Part shown: one piece after another, positions 27,033-36,465 of the stretch | Layout: each line of letters opens with the position of its first letter | Position numbering within the stretch: the stretch's first letter is position 1 | Source of the DNA: Pseudomonas uvaldensis | GTDB taxonomy: Bacteria; Pseudomonadota; Gammaproteobacteria; Pseudomonadales; Pseudomonadaceae | Direction of reading: 5' to 3' | Assembly (NCBI RefSeq): GCF_021271205.1 | Contig: NZ_JAIWKS010000006.1 | Location: 1-64,000, forward strand | DNA length: 64,000 nt | The notes under the pieces: generated by a model | What the model saw: only the letters and a program-made list of their open reading frames with translations | Databases searched by the model: none | What the model was told of the DNA's origin: nothing | Program-made: the position numbers and the translations under genes

Positions 27033-27344
27033 TCAGTTGAATGCGATGTGGAAGTAGCCCACCGTCGGATCCCGACCTGCAGCGGGTACCCTCGACACGA
27101 ACACCCCTTCGAGCGTGCCCAGCCCGGGCATCTCCAGGTCACAGAGTCCATCCACGAACTCGGTGCTTTCCAGACTGTTGAGTTCCACGTTGAACGGCAT
27201 CCGTTCGGCGTTCGGCATCCTGGCCCGGGGTGTTTCTTCCAGATGTTCGATCCGCACCGGCAAGCGACTGCCGTCCGGCAGGACCAGGCTTCGGGTCTGG
27301 CCCAGCAGCGGCTGGAAATGGTGGCTATGAACCTTTTGCAGCAT
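27033..27344 (-). CDS. DUF6916 family small protein
   Basis: A 103-residue protein (MLQKVHSHHFQPLLG...) of the DUF6916 type, beta-rich, with the pattern FNVELNS / LPGLGTLEGVFVSRVP / YFHIAFN. It has no signal peptide or membrane helix. The start at 27344 is chosen from GGAGTG just upstream. It lies 46 bp after the tail-collar gene on the same strand, a pairing I associate with this family. It may be a small structural or chaperone-like partner of the collar protein; the function is unknown. Confidence 0.7.
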   Translation of the reverse strand: MLQKVHSHHFQPLLGQTRSLVLPDGSRLPVRIEHLEETPRARMPNAERMPFNVELNSLESTEFVDGLCDLEMPGLGTLEGVFVSRVPAAGRDPTVGYFHIAFN

Positions 27345-27390
27345 GTCGTCACTCCACAAGGCCGGAGGGCCGTGGCCCTCCGGTGGGTCG

Positions 27391-27978
27391 TCAGTTGCGG
27401 GAAGGGAAGATACCTTCGAGGGCGATGCTGAAGTTGATCGCCAGGAATGGGTTCATGATCGGCAGGGGCAAGCCGGCTCCGGCGGGAGAAACCGTACCGC
27501 TGACGGTCGTGCTCACGCCCTGCAGCGGCACCGGCGAGGCGCCTATCTGGTCGGAATAGATCGCCGCCGAACCTGGCCCTGTACCCGAGGTGCCGATGAA
27601 TGAGTTGGTGGCCGTGGGTGTGTTCACCGGATTGCTGGCCGGGTTCGCCAATTGCAGGGTAGTCGAGGCGGTAAGGCCGGTGAGTGTGTGGGTGTGGGCA
27701 GGCAGGTTGTTCAGCGTCGGGGTGACGTTTTCGGTGCCGGAGACTTCACCGATCACACGGGGAGTCAGGCCCAGGCCGTTGCCCATGCCCATGAGCATGC
27801 GCCCTTGCAGGTTGGGCAGCATGAAGGTGGTCTGGCCGTTGCCCCCGTAAGTCACGCCGAGCAAGGAAAACAGCGCCGAGTTTTGCGCGATGCTGATGGT
27901 CTGCCCGTTGCACAGCGCCCAGCCACGGGGGGCGAAATTAAAGGCGAACGGCTGGATGGTACCCATGAATACTTCCAT
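27391..27978 (-). CDS. Phage-tail-collar / microcystin-dependent-protein family
   Basis: A 195-residue protein whose first 60 residues are a tail-collar domain (MGTIQPFAFNFAPRGWALCNGQ, LLGVTYGGNGQTTFMLPNLQGR). A Thr/Asn/Pro-rich variable stretch (about 95-160) and a short conserved C-terminus (PIMNPFLAINFSIALEG) follow. This is the MdpB-like architecture found outside phages. ATG 27978 with GAGGA upstream is chosen; no other phage genes are nearby. It and DUF6916 are opposite in direction to the exporter genes around them. A role as a tip or fibre protein, or as further cargo, is inferred. Confidence 0.82.
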   Translation of the reverse strand: MEVFMGTIQPFAFNFAPRGWALCNGQTISIAQNSALFSLLGVTYGGNGQTTFMLPNLQGRMLMGMGNGLGLTPRVIGEVSGTENVTPTLNNLPAHTHTLTGLTASTTLQLANPASNPVNTPTATNSFIGTSGTGPGSAAIYSDQIGASPVPLQGVSTTVSGTVSPAGAGLPLPIMNPFLAINFSIALEGIFPSRN

Positions 27979-28289
27979 AAAATCCTCATCCCTCAGGTCA
28001 TTGGTCTGGCGGTACCTGGCGGATACGACGAGTAAGATGCGATCAGTCCGACTCCTCACTTCCAGGCCTGGTCACGCACGGCTGAGCGTAGACGGGGATG
28101 TTTCGTTCTGCCGGGCCAAGGCGCTGAAAAAAGCAGCCGTGCGGCTTAAACGATTCAGGTTTCCCGGCGCTCCCTACCGTCCATCTTTTTTACGGTTTCA
28201 GGTGGATTTGATATCAAAGTACTACTAGGCGACATTTGTTTCCTCGGCTACGCTTTGCGCTACAAAGGGACTACAAATGGTGAAGGGAT

Positions 28290-29126
28290 TTGTCGCAGTT
28301 TCACTTTATCTCCGGCCTGCCACGCTCGGGCTCGACCCTCCTCTCCGCGATTCTTCTGCAGAATCCACGCTTCCATGCCGGCATGACCAGTCCCGTTGGC
28401 TCACTGTTCAGTGGCGTCCTGCAACAATGCAGCGCCGGCAGTGAGTTTGGCTCGGTGATCGACACCGAGCAGCGTCGGCGTCTGTTGCGTGGACTGTTCG
28501 ACTCGTACTACGCCGACAAGGCCGACAAGCCTGTCATCTTCGATACCAACCGCCATTGGTGCGCCCGGCTGCCGGCCTTGCAGGATCTTTTCCCTCAGGC
28601 CAAGACCATCGCGTGCGTGCGCAACGTCGCCTGGATTCTCGACAGCCTGGAGCGGCTCTATCGCGCCAACCCGTTCGAGAACACCAAGCTGTTCAACGAC
28701 GATGACGAGCGCAACACCGTCTACAGCCGCTGCGAAACCCTGGCCCAGCGTAATCGCCTGGTGGGGTTTGCCTGGACAGCGCTCAAGGAAGCCTATTACG
28801 GGGAAAACGCCGAATCGCTGCTGATCGTTGATTACGACCTGCTGAGCCAGGCCCCCGAGCGAGTGATGCGGCTGGTCTACGAATTCATCGGCGAGCCGTG
28901 GTTCGAGCACGATTTCAATCACTTGACCTACGACGCGCCAGCCTTCGACCAGGCCCTGGGCGTGGCCGGGCTGCACAAGGTCAAGCCCAGGGTCGCGCCG
29001 CAGGCCCGGCGCACGCTGCTGCCGCCGGATCTGTTTGAAAAATATGCCGAGTTGTCGTTCTGGCGCGACGGGTCCGCCAGCGCTGCCAATGTCATCCGTG
29101 TGAAAACCGACGCCGCGATCAGCTGA
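28290..29126 (+). CDS. Sulfotransferase-like protein (first of two in the locus)
   Basis: A 278-residue P-loop sulfotransferase. The 5' PAPS-binding loop is at the N-terminus (FISGLPRSGSTLL, residues 6-18). A later ACVRNVAWILDSLERLY stretch matches the 3'-phosphate-binding region, and C-terminal FEKYAELSFWRDG is typical of the bacterial Sulfotransfer_3-like group. A TTG start at 28290 is required, since the P-loop begins at once and no ATG or GTG lies upstream in frame; GAAGGG precedes it closely. The gene ends in a palindromic terminator just before the giant adhesin gene, suggesting it modifies that protein, for example on Tyr, Ser or Thr. This role is inferred. Confidence 0.82.
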   Translation: MSQFHFISGLPRSGSTLLSAILLQNPRFHAGMTSPVGSLFSGVLQQCSAGSEFGSVIDTEQRRRLLRGLFDSYYADKADKPVIFDTNRHWCARLPALQDLFPQAKTIACVRNVAWILDSLERLYRANPFENTKLFNDDDERNTVYSRCETLAQRNRLVGFAWTALKEAYYGENAESLLIVDYDLLSQAPERVMRLVYEFIGEPWFEHDFNHLTYDAPAFDQALGVAGLHKVKPRVAPQARRTLLPPDLFEKYAELSFWRDGSASAANVIRVKTDAAIS

Positions 29127-29140
29127 TCGCGGTTTTCTTT
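29113..29140 (+). terminator. Palindromic terminator or attenuator before the giant adhesin gene
   Basis: The perfect 20-bp palindrome CCGCGATCAGCTGATCGCGG (29113-29132) contains the sulfotransferase stop codon and is followed by TTTTCTTT. It ends about 40 bp before the adhesin start, so it either terminates the upstream transcript or attenuates read-through into the adhesin. Confidence 0.65.
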
Positions 29141-29179
29141 CATTCGCGTATTCAAGAAGTTCGAGTCCAGGTGATCGTC

Positions 29180-32100
29180 ATGTGGTGGAGCAAAGGTAAA
29201 TCGCGGGTAACCGAGGGCGCACAGGCCCTGGCATCGCCAATGATCATGTCCCTGGAGCCGCGAATGTTGTTCGACGGCGCGGTGGCCGCCACCGTGGCCG
29301 ACGCGGCGCAGCCGGACGCCCAGCCCACGGCCGAAGCCGCCAAGACGCCCACCGCCGATCAGTCGGCCGATAGCAGCCATGCGCCCCAGGGGCAGGTGGA
29401 TGCCACCCAGGCCGCCGTTCCGGGCAAGTCCGTGGTGTTTGTCGACTCACGGGTCAAGGATGCCGCTAACCTGCTCGAGGGCGTGGCGCCCGGTACCGAG
29501 GTGGTGCAACTGGATGCCACCAAGGATGGCCTGCAACAGATCGCCGATTACCTGGACACCCACCAAGGCATCAGCTCGGTGCAGATCATCGCCCACGGTA
29601 ACGCCGGGGACTTGTGGCTGGGCAACAGCTATTTGTCGGCGGACAACGTCCAGGCCCGCAGCGAAGTGCTGGCGCAGATCGGCCAGGACATGAATGTTGG
29701 CGGCGATATCCTGATCTATGGCTGCTACACCGCCGAAGGTGATCGTGGCCTGAGCCTGGTGGATTCCCTGTCGCAGTTGACCGGCCGTGACGTGGCGGCA
29801 TCCAACGACCGCACGGGCCTGGGCGGTGACTGGGACCTGGAAATCGCCACCGGCAACATCGAAAGCGCCAATGTGCTATCGGCCAAGGCCATGAGCGAGT
29901 ACCAGTGGGGCCTGGCCACCTGGACCGCCACCAACAATGCCAATTCCGGCGTGGGCTCCTTGCGCGCGGCCTTGGGTTCTGCGCAGAACGGCGACATCGT
30001 CACCTTCAACAGCAGCATGACCGTCGCCCTGACCCAGGTACTGGTGGTGAACAGGAACGTCACCATCGATGGCGACCTCAACAATGACAACGTTGCCGAT
30101 GTCACCCTGGATGGCCAATTCCGTACCCAGGTCATCAGCGTGTCGTCCGGTACCACGGCCACCCTCGACGGCCTGGTGATTACCCGTGGCATCGTCTCGG
30201 GTAATGGCGGTAATGGCGGCGACGATGCGCTGGTGGCCAAGGGCGGCGGGATCTATAACGCCGGCACCTTGACCCTGCGTAACGTCACGGTCACTGCCAA
30301 CGTGGCGGCAGGTGGCGGTGGCGGTGGCGGTGTGACGCCGGAATACGCCGGTGGTGGCGGCGGCGGTGGTGGCGCGATCGGCGGAGGGATCGGCGGCCGC
30401 GGTGGCGATACGCTCAACTCCTCGGGCTCCCTTGGCTCGACCAACCAGGGCGGTGCCGGTGGTGGCTTCTTCAATATCGGTGGCCGTGGCGGCTCCTCTA
30501 CCGGCGGTGCCGGCGGCGCTGCCTATCCCGGCTACAGCACCGGTTCTGCCGGTGGCTCGGCCTCCAGCGCCGGGTTGTCCATTGGTGGCGGTGGCGGCGG
30601 CGACGGCTATAACGACATCGGCGGTGCCGGCGGTGGCGCAGTCGGCGGTATCTACAACGACACCGGCGCGACCCTGCGGATCATCGGCAACTCGGTCATC
30701 TCCAACAACGTCGGCGCAGGCGGCGGTGGTGGCGGTGGTGGTGCCGGCGGGGGCTACACCCAGGCGGGCGGCGCGGGCGGTGTCGGTGTCGGCGCGATCT
30801 GGAACAAGGGGGCGGTGCTGATCACCGCCGCCAACTTCGCGGCAATGAGTGGCAACGCCGGCGGCAGCGGTATTGGTGGGACGAGTGCCGGCACGGCCGG
30901 TGTCACTCCGGCGTCAGTGGCCAATGTCTATGGTGACGGCGGTACCATCAATACCAACTATGTACCGGACGAAACCCCACCTACCGCGACCATCGTGGTT
31001 GCTAACACCAGCTTGAACTCCGGCGCCACGTCGCTGGTGACCATTACCTTCTCCGAAGCCGTGACGGGCCTGAGTGCCTCGGATCTGACGGTGCAGAACG
31101 GCACCATCGGTACGCTGACCAGCGGCGACGGCGGTGTCACCTGGACCGGCACCCTGACCGCGGCCAGCAATATCACCGATACCACCAACCTCATCACCCT
31201 GAACAACACCGGGGTCTCCGACCTGGCCGGCAACGCCGGCGTGGGCACCACCGATTCGAACAACTACGCGGTCAACGACACCGTGCTTCCCACCGCCTCC
31301 ATCGTGGTGTCCGACACCGCACTCAGGGCCGGTGAAACCTCCCTGGTGACCATCACCTTCAGCGAAGCGGTAACCGGTCTCACCACTGCCGACCTGACGG
31401 TCGCCAACGGCACGCTCACTGGCCTGAGCAGTGCCGACGGCGGTATCACCTGGACGGCCACCCTGACCCCGGACGCCAGCGTCACTGACACCAGCAACCT
31501 GGTGACCCTGGACAATACCGGCGTTGCGGACCTGTCCGGCAACGCGGGTACGGGAACGACCAACTCGAACAACTATGCCATCGACACCGCCCGTCCAACG
31601 GCCACTATCGTGGTGGCGGATACAGCGCTGAGCGTTGGTGAAACCTCCCTGGTGACCATTACCTTCAGCGAGGCCGTGACCGGCTTCACCACCGCCGACC
31701 TGACTGTCGCCAACGGCACGATCACTGGCCTGAGCAGCGCCGACGGCGGCATCACCTGGACCGGGACATTGACTCCGAGCGCCAGCATCAGCGACACCAC
31801 GAACCTGGTCTCGTTGAACAGTGGCAGCATTGCCGACCTGTCCGGGAACGTGAATACCGGCACGACCGACTCCAACAACTATGCGATCGATACGCTGCGC
31901 CCGACGGCTACCATCGTGGTGGCCGATACGGCGTTGAGCGCCGGCGAAACGTCCCTGGTGACCATCACCTTCAGCGAGGCCGTGACCGGTTTCACCCTGG
32001 CCGACCTGACGGTTGCCAACGGCTCCCTGAGTGGCCTGAGCAGCAGCGACGGCGGCATCACCTGGACCGCCACTCTGACGCCGAGCGCCAGCGTCACTGA

Positions 32101-35100
32101 TGCGACCAATCTGATCATCCTGGCCAATACCGGTGTACTGGACGCGGCCGGCAACGCCGGCACCGGCACCACCAACTCCAACAACTACGCGATCGACACC
32201 CAGCGCCCGACTGCAACCATCGTGGTCGCCGATACGGTACTGAGCGTGGGTGAAACCTCGCTGGTGACCATCACATTCAACGAAGCCGTGACGGGCCTGA
32301 CCACCGCCGACCTGACGGTCGCCAACGGCACGGTCACCGGTCTGAGCAGTGGCGACGGCGGCATTACCTGGACGGGAACCTTTACGCCGACGGCGGGCAT
32401 CAGCGATACCACGAACCTGATCACCCTGAACAACACCGGGGTGACTGACGCCGCGGGCAACGCCGGCAGCGGGACCACCGATTCCAACAACTACGCCATC
32501 GACAACGTGCGTCCGACCGCCACCATCGTGGTCGCCGACAGCACGCTGAGCGCGGGCGAAACGTCGGTGGTCACCATTACCTTCAGCGAAGCCGTCACCG
32601 GTTTCACCCTGGCCGACCTGACCGCGGCCAACGGTGTGCTGAGCGGGCTGAGCACCAGCGACAACATCACCTACACCGCGACGTTCACCCCATCGGCCGG
32701 CATTTCCGATACCAGCAACCTGATCACCCTGGACAACACCGGCGTCACGGACGGAGCGGGCAACGCGGGCAGCGGCACCACCAATTCCAACAATTACGCG
32801 GTCGATACCCAGCGCCCGACCGCCACCATCGTCGTGGCCGATACGGCGTTGAGTGTCGGTGAAACATCATTGGTGACCATCACCTTCAGCGAGGCGGTCA
32901 GTGGCTTCGACAATTCTGACCTGACCGTCGCCAACGGCACGCTGAGTGCAGTCAGCAGCAGCGATGGCGGCATTACCTGGACCGCTACCTTTACCCCTGC
33001 CCTGGGCGTCGTCGACACCACCAACGTGATCGTGCTGAACAACGCCGGCATCAACGACGCGGCGGGCAACACCGGTACCGGCACCACCAGTTCGAACAAC
33101 TACCAGGTCGACACCAACGTGCCGACGGCGACCGTGGTCATCGCCGACTCGTCGCTGAGCATCGGTGAAACCACGACGGTGACCATCACCTTCAATGAAG
33201 CGGTGAATGGGTTCGACAACAGCGACCTGACGATCCGCAACGGGACGCTGAGCAATGTCTCATCCATCGACGGGGGCGTTACCTGGACGGCGACTTTCAC
33301 CCCGAGCGTCGGTATCTCCGATGCCAGCAACGTCATCACCCTGGACAACACCGGGGTGCGCAATGGCGCGAACAACGCCGGCGTAGGCACCACCGACTCC
33401 AACAACTATGCGGTCGATACCGTGCGCCCCACCGCGACTATCGTCGTCGCCGACACGGCCATTGCCGCTGGCGAGACCTCGCTGGTGACCATCACTTTCA
33501 GCGAGGCGGTGACCGGTTTCACCAGCGCCGACCTGACGGTCGCCAACGGTTCGATCTCCGGACTGAGCAGCAGCGATGGCGGCATCACGTGGACGGCCAC
33601 GTTCACGCCGACCGGTGGTATCACCGACACCAGCAACGTCATCACTCTCGCCAATGGCGGCGTCGCCGACCTGGCCGGCAACGTGGGCAGCGGCACGACG
33701 GACTCCAACAACTACAGCGTCGACAGCCAACGCCCGGTCGCCACCATTGTGGTGGCCGATTCCAACTTGAGTGTCGGCGAAACGTCATTGGTGACCATTA
33801 CCTTCAGCGAAGCGGTGACTGGCTTCACAAATGACGACCTGAGCGTTGCCAACGGAACCCTGAGCGCCGTCAGCAGCAGCGACGGCGGCATCACCTGGAC
33901 GGCCACGTTCACCCCGGCTCCCGGTACCCGGGATGCGACCAACCTGATTACCCTGGACAACAGCGGTGTGAGCGATGCGGCTGGCAATGCGGGTACTGGC
34001 ACCACCAATTCCGGTAACTATGCCATTGATACCCAGGTGCCGACCGCGACCATTGTGGTAGCCGATACTTCCCTGAGCATCGGCGAGACGTCGCTGGTGA
34101 CCATCACCTTCAACGAAGCGGTGAGTGGTTTCGACAACAGTGACCTGACCATCAGCAACGGGACGCTGAGTAACGTTTCGTCTTCCGATGGCGGCGTCAC
34201 CTGGACGGCGACCTTCACCCCGAGCGTCGGCGTTTCCGATACCAGCAACCTGATCACCCTGGACAATACCGGGGTGCGCAACGTTTCGAACAACGCCGGC
34301 GTCGGCACGACCGATTCCAACAACTATGCCGTCGATACCGTGCGTCCCACCGCGACTATCGTCGTCGCCGACACGGCCATTGCCGCTGGCGAGACCTCGC
34401 TGGTGACCATCACTTTCAGCGAGGCGGTGACCGGTTTCACCAGCGCCGACCTGACGGTCGCCAACGGTTCGATCTCCGGACTGAGCAGCAGCGATGGCGG
34501 CATCACGTGGACGGCCACGTTCACGCCGACCGGTGGTATCACCGACACCAGCAACGTCATCACCCTCGCCAATGGCGGCGTCGCCGACCTGGCCGGCAAC
34601 GTGGGCAGCGGCACGACGGACTCCAACAACTACAGCGTCGACAGCCAACGCCCGGTTGCCACGATTGTGATGAGCGATTCGACGTTGAGACCGGGTGAAA
34701 CCGCACAGGTGACCATCACCTTCAGCGAGGCGGTGACCGGTTTCACCAACGACGACCTCAGCGTTGCCAACGGCACCCTGAGCGCTGTCAGCAGCAGTGA
34801 CGGTGGCATCACCTGGACAGCCACCTTCACGCCGACCGTGGGTCTGAGCGACGCCACCAACCTCATTACGCTGGACAATGCCGGCGTGAGCGACGCGGCC
34901 GGCAATGCGGGGACCGGTACCACCAATTCGACCAACTATGCGGTCGAGACCCGAGTGCCGACGGCCACTGTCGTGGTTGCGGACAGCTCGCTCACAGTGG
35001 GCGAAACCTCCCTGGTGACCATCACCTTCTCGGAAGCGGTCAGCGGTTTCGACAATTCGGACCTGAGCGTTGCCAACGGCACGTTGAGCAACGTTTCGTC

Positions 35101-36421
35101 TTCCGATGGCGGAGTGACCTGGACCGCCACCTTCACGCCGGCAACCAGTGTCAGCGACACCAGCAACCTGATCAGCCTGGACACCAGCGGCGTGACCAAC
35201 GTATCGGGCAACAGCGGCGTCGGCGTGGTGGACTCCAACAACTACGCAGTCGACACAGTGCGTCCGGGCGCCACCGTCGTGGTGGGCGACAACACCCTGG
35301 GCATCGGCCAGACCACTACCGTGACCATCAGCTTCACAGAGGCGGTGACCGGGTTCGACCTGTCAGACCTCAGCGTTGCCAATGGCGTGTTGTCCAATCT
35401 CTCCAGTAGTGACGGCGGCCTGACCTGGACCGCGACCTTGACGCCGACAGTGGGCGTCAGCGACACCACCAACCTGATCCTGCTCGATGCCAGCACGGTG
35501 CAGGACGTCGCCGGCAATGCCGGCGTGGGTATCGCCATCTCCGGCAACTATGCGCTCGACGCCACCCGGCCGACCGCGACGATCGTCGTCGCCAATCCGA
35601 ATCTGGGCGTCGGCCAGACGACCCAGGTGACGTTCACCTTCAGCGAAGCGGTGACCGATTTCGACCTGTCGGACCTCAGCGTCACCAACGGTGAACTGAC
35701 CAACCTGACCACCAGCGATGGCGGCAGGACCTGGACCGCGACGTTCACCCCGACGGTGAACCTGACTGACCCGAGCAACTTCATCGCCCTGGATACCAGC
35801 AATGTCAGTGACCTGACAGGCAACGCCGGGGCCAGCGTGGCGGTGTCCAACAATTATGCAATCGACACCGTGGTGCCTAACGACGTGAAGCCACCACCGG
35901 AGTTTTTGACAACGGACCCGATTACGGTCGTTCCACCGTCCGACGTGCCGTTGCAGCCGATCATCTTTAACCCGCCGACAGGCGACCTGGGATCGCCGTT
36001 GGGCTTCCCTCCGTTGTTTGAGCAGCGGGATGTGGGCGGCGGCCTGCGGCCGATAGGCGACATCTTCATCAACCGTGGCGAACTGGCGCCGAGCTATATT
36101 GCCCAGGTCTTCAGCAACGACGCCGGCGGCGATGGCTCGGGGCATGGGTTCCTGGGCTTTGGGGGCGGCGATGGCGGTGTGTTTGGCATCAGCACGATCT
36201 CGAGCCTGTTCAATCAGGACTCCGGTTCCGAAAGCGAGTCGCTGGACGCCTTCGACAACCCGTCGATGCAGGGCGGGGATGTGTCCCAGGGGATACGGGG
36301 AATGTTCGGGGCACCGACGCTGGGCCAGCAATTGCAGCACCTCAAGGACACTGAACAGCGTCAGGTCGACAGCCTGGCAACGGCTCTACAACAGGTGGGT
36401 ATCAGTCGGGTACTGGCCTGA
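29180..36421 (+). CDS. Giant LEPRxLL/DUF4347 Ig-repeat surface protein
   Basis: A 2413-residue secreted protein. Residues 24-32 (LEPRMLFDG) are the LEPRxLL motif of large repetitive bacterial proteins. A DUF4347 domain spans about 85-245 (VVFVDSRV, IIAHGNAGDLWLG, GGDILIYGCYTAEG). A beta-helix-like region follows (about 245-335), then a very Gly-rich part (about 337-590). Sixteen Ig-like repeats of about 102 residues run from about 595 to 2230 (each with PTATIVVAD, VTITFSEAV, SSDGGITWTATFTP). A 180-residue Pro/Gly-rich tail is last. No RTX nonapeptides and no classical signal peptide are seen. ATG 29180 with AGGTG upstream is preferred to GTG 29171. It is probably exported by the neighbouring M50/HlyD and TolC proteins and may be an adhesin; sulfation or hydroxylation is inferred. 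Confidence 0.88.
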   Translation: MWWSKGKSRVTEGAQALASPMIMSLEPRMLFDGAVAATVADAAQPDAQPTAEAAKTPTADQSADSSHAPQGQVDATQAAVPGKSVVFVDSRVKDAANLLEGVAPGTEVVQLDATKDGLQQIADYLDTHQGISSVQIIAHGNAGDLWLGNSYLSADNVQARSEVLAQIGQDMNVGGDILIYGCYTAEGDRGLSLVDSLSQLTGRDVAASNDRTGLGGDWDLEIATGNIESANVLSAKAMSEYQWGLATWTATNNANSGVGSLRAALGSAQNGDIVTFNSSMTVALTQVLVVNRNVTIDGDLNNDNVADVTLDGQFRTQVISVSSGTTATLDGLVITRGIVSGNGGNGGDDALVAKGGGIYNAGTLTLRNVTVTANVAAGGGGGGGVTPEYAGGGGGGGGAIGGGIGGRGGDTLNSSGSLGSTNQGGAGGGFFNIGGRGGSSTGGAGGAAYPGYSTGSAGGSASSAGLSIGGGGGGDGYNDIGGAGGGAVGGIYNDTGATLRIIGNSVISNNVGAGGGGGGGGAGGGYTQAGGAGGVGVGAIWNKGAVLITAANFAAMSGNAGGSGIGGTSAGTAGVTPASVANVYGDGGTINTNYVPDETPPTATIVVANTSLNSGATSLVTITFSEAVTGLSASDLTVQNGTIGTLTSGDGGVTWTGTLTAASNITDTTNLITLNNTGVSDLAGNAGVGTTDSNNYAVNDTVLPTASIVVSDTALRAGETSLVTITFSEAVTGLTTADLTVANGTLTGLSSADGGITWTATLTPDASVTDTSNLVTLDNTGVADLSGNAGTGTTNSNNYAIDTARPTATIVVADTALSVGETSLVTITFSEAVTGFTTADLTVANGTITGLSSADGGITWTGTLTPSASISDTTNLVSLNSGSIADLSGNVNTGTTDSNNYAIDTLRPTATIVVADTALSAGETSLVTITFSEAVTGFTLADLTVANGSLSGLSSSDGGITWTATLTPSASVTDATNLIILANTGVLDAAGNAGTGTTNSNNYAIDTQRPTATIVVADTVLSVGETSLVTITFNEAVTGLTTADLTVANGTVTGLSSGDGGITWTGTFTPTAGISDTTNLITLNNTGVTDAAGNAGSGTTDSNNYAIDNVRPTATIVVADSTLSAGETSVVTITFSEAVTGFTLADLTAANGVLSGLSTSDNITYTATFTPSAGISDTSNLITLDNTGVTDGAGNAGSGTTNSNNYAVDTQRPTATIVVADTALSVGETSLVTITFSEAVSGFDNSDLTVANGTLSAVSSSDGGITWTATFTPALGVVDTTNVIVLNNAGINDAAGNTGTGTTSSNNYQVDTNVPTATVVIADSSLSIGETTTVTITFNEAVNGFDNSDLTIRNGTLSNVSSIDGGVTWTATFTPSVGISDASNVITLDNTGVRNGANNAGVGTTDSNNYAVDTVRPTATIVVADTAIAAGETSLVTITFSEAVTGFTSADLTVANGSISGLSSSDGGITWTATFTPTGGITDTSNVITLANGGVADLAGNVGSGTTDSNNYSVDSQRPVATIVVADSNLSVGETSLVTITFSEAVTGFTNDDLSVANGTLSAVSSSDGGITWTATFTPAPGTRDATNLITLDNSGVSDAAGNAGTGTTNSGNYAIDTQVPTATIVVADTSLSIGETSLVTITFNEAVSGFDNSDLTISNGTLSNVSSSDGGVTWTATFTPSVGVSDTSNLITLDNTGVRNVSNNAGVGTTDSNNYAVDTVRPTATIVVADTAIAAGETSLVTITFSEAVTGFTSADLTVANGSISGLSSSDGGITWTATFTPTGGITDTSNVITLANGGVADLAGNVGSGTTDSNNYSVDSQRPVATIVMSDSTLRPGETAQVTITFSEAVTGFTNDDLSVANGTLSAVSSSDGGITWTATFTPTVGLSDATNLITLDNAGVSDAAGNAGTGTTNSTNYAVETRVPTATVVVADSSLTVGETSLVTITFSEAVSGFDNSDLSVANGTLSNVSSSDGGVTWTATFTPATSVSDTSNLISLDTSGVTNVSGNSGVGVVDSNNYAVDTVRPGATVVVGDNTLGIGQTTTVTISFTEAVTGFDLSDLSVANGVLSNLSSSDGGLTWTATLTPTVGVSDTTNLILLDASTVQDVAGNAGVGIAISGNYALDATRPTATIVVANPNLGVGQTTQVTFTFSEAVTDFDLSDLSVTNGELTNLTTSDGGRTWTATFTPTVNLTDPSNFIALDTSNVSDLTGNAGASVAVSNNYAIDTVVPNDVKPPPEFLTTDPITVVPPSDVPLQPIIFNPPTGDLGSPLGFPPLFEQRDVGGGLRPIGDIFINRGELAPSYIAQVFSNDAGGDGSGHGFLGFGGGDGGVFGISTISSLFNQDSGSESESLDAFDNPSMQGGDVSQGIRGMFGAPTLGQQLQHLKDTEQRQVDSLATALQQVGISRVLA
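30964..35872 (+). repeat. Sixteen tandem 306-bp Ig-like repeats with 918-bp higher-order units
   Basis: Sixteen tandem units of 303-309 bp within the giant protein gene, starting near 30967, 31273, 31579, 31885, 32191, 32497, 32800, 33106, 33412, 33718, 34024, 34330, 34636, 34942, 35248 and 35554. Units 9 and 12 (from 33412 and 34330) are almost base-for-base identical, and units 8-9-10 resemble 11-12-13 in order. A three-unit block of about 918 bp was therefore duplicated recently, or homogenised by gene conversion. Copy number is likely to vary between strains. Confidence 0.9.
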
Positions 36422-36465
36422 AGAATTCAAAAAAAATTGTGCGGCAGCCAGGGGCAATCCAGGGA

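Noticed and set aside
27391..27978. Tail-collar gene as evidence of a prophage
   Set aside because: No capsid, tail, integrase, lysis or terminase gene is nearby; the MdpB-like architecture occurs outside phages.
30958..35853. A ladder of antisense 101-residue open frames, one per repeat, and a longer antisense frame of about 287 residues
   Set aside because: They repeat at exactly the period of the sense Ig-like repeats and arise from the GC-rich codon pattern; none has its own ribosome-binding site or known fold.
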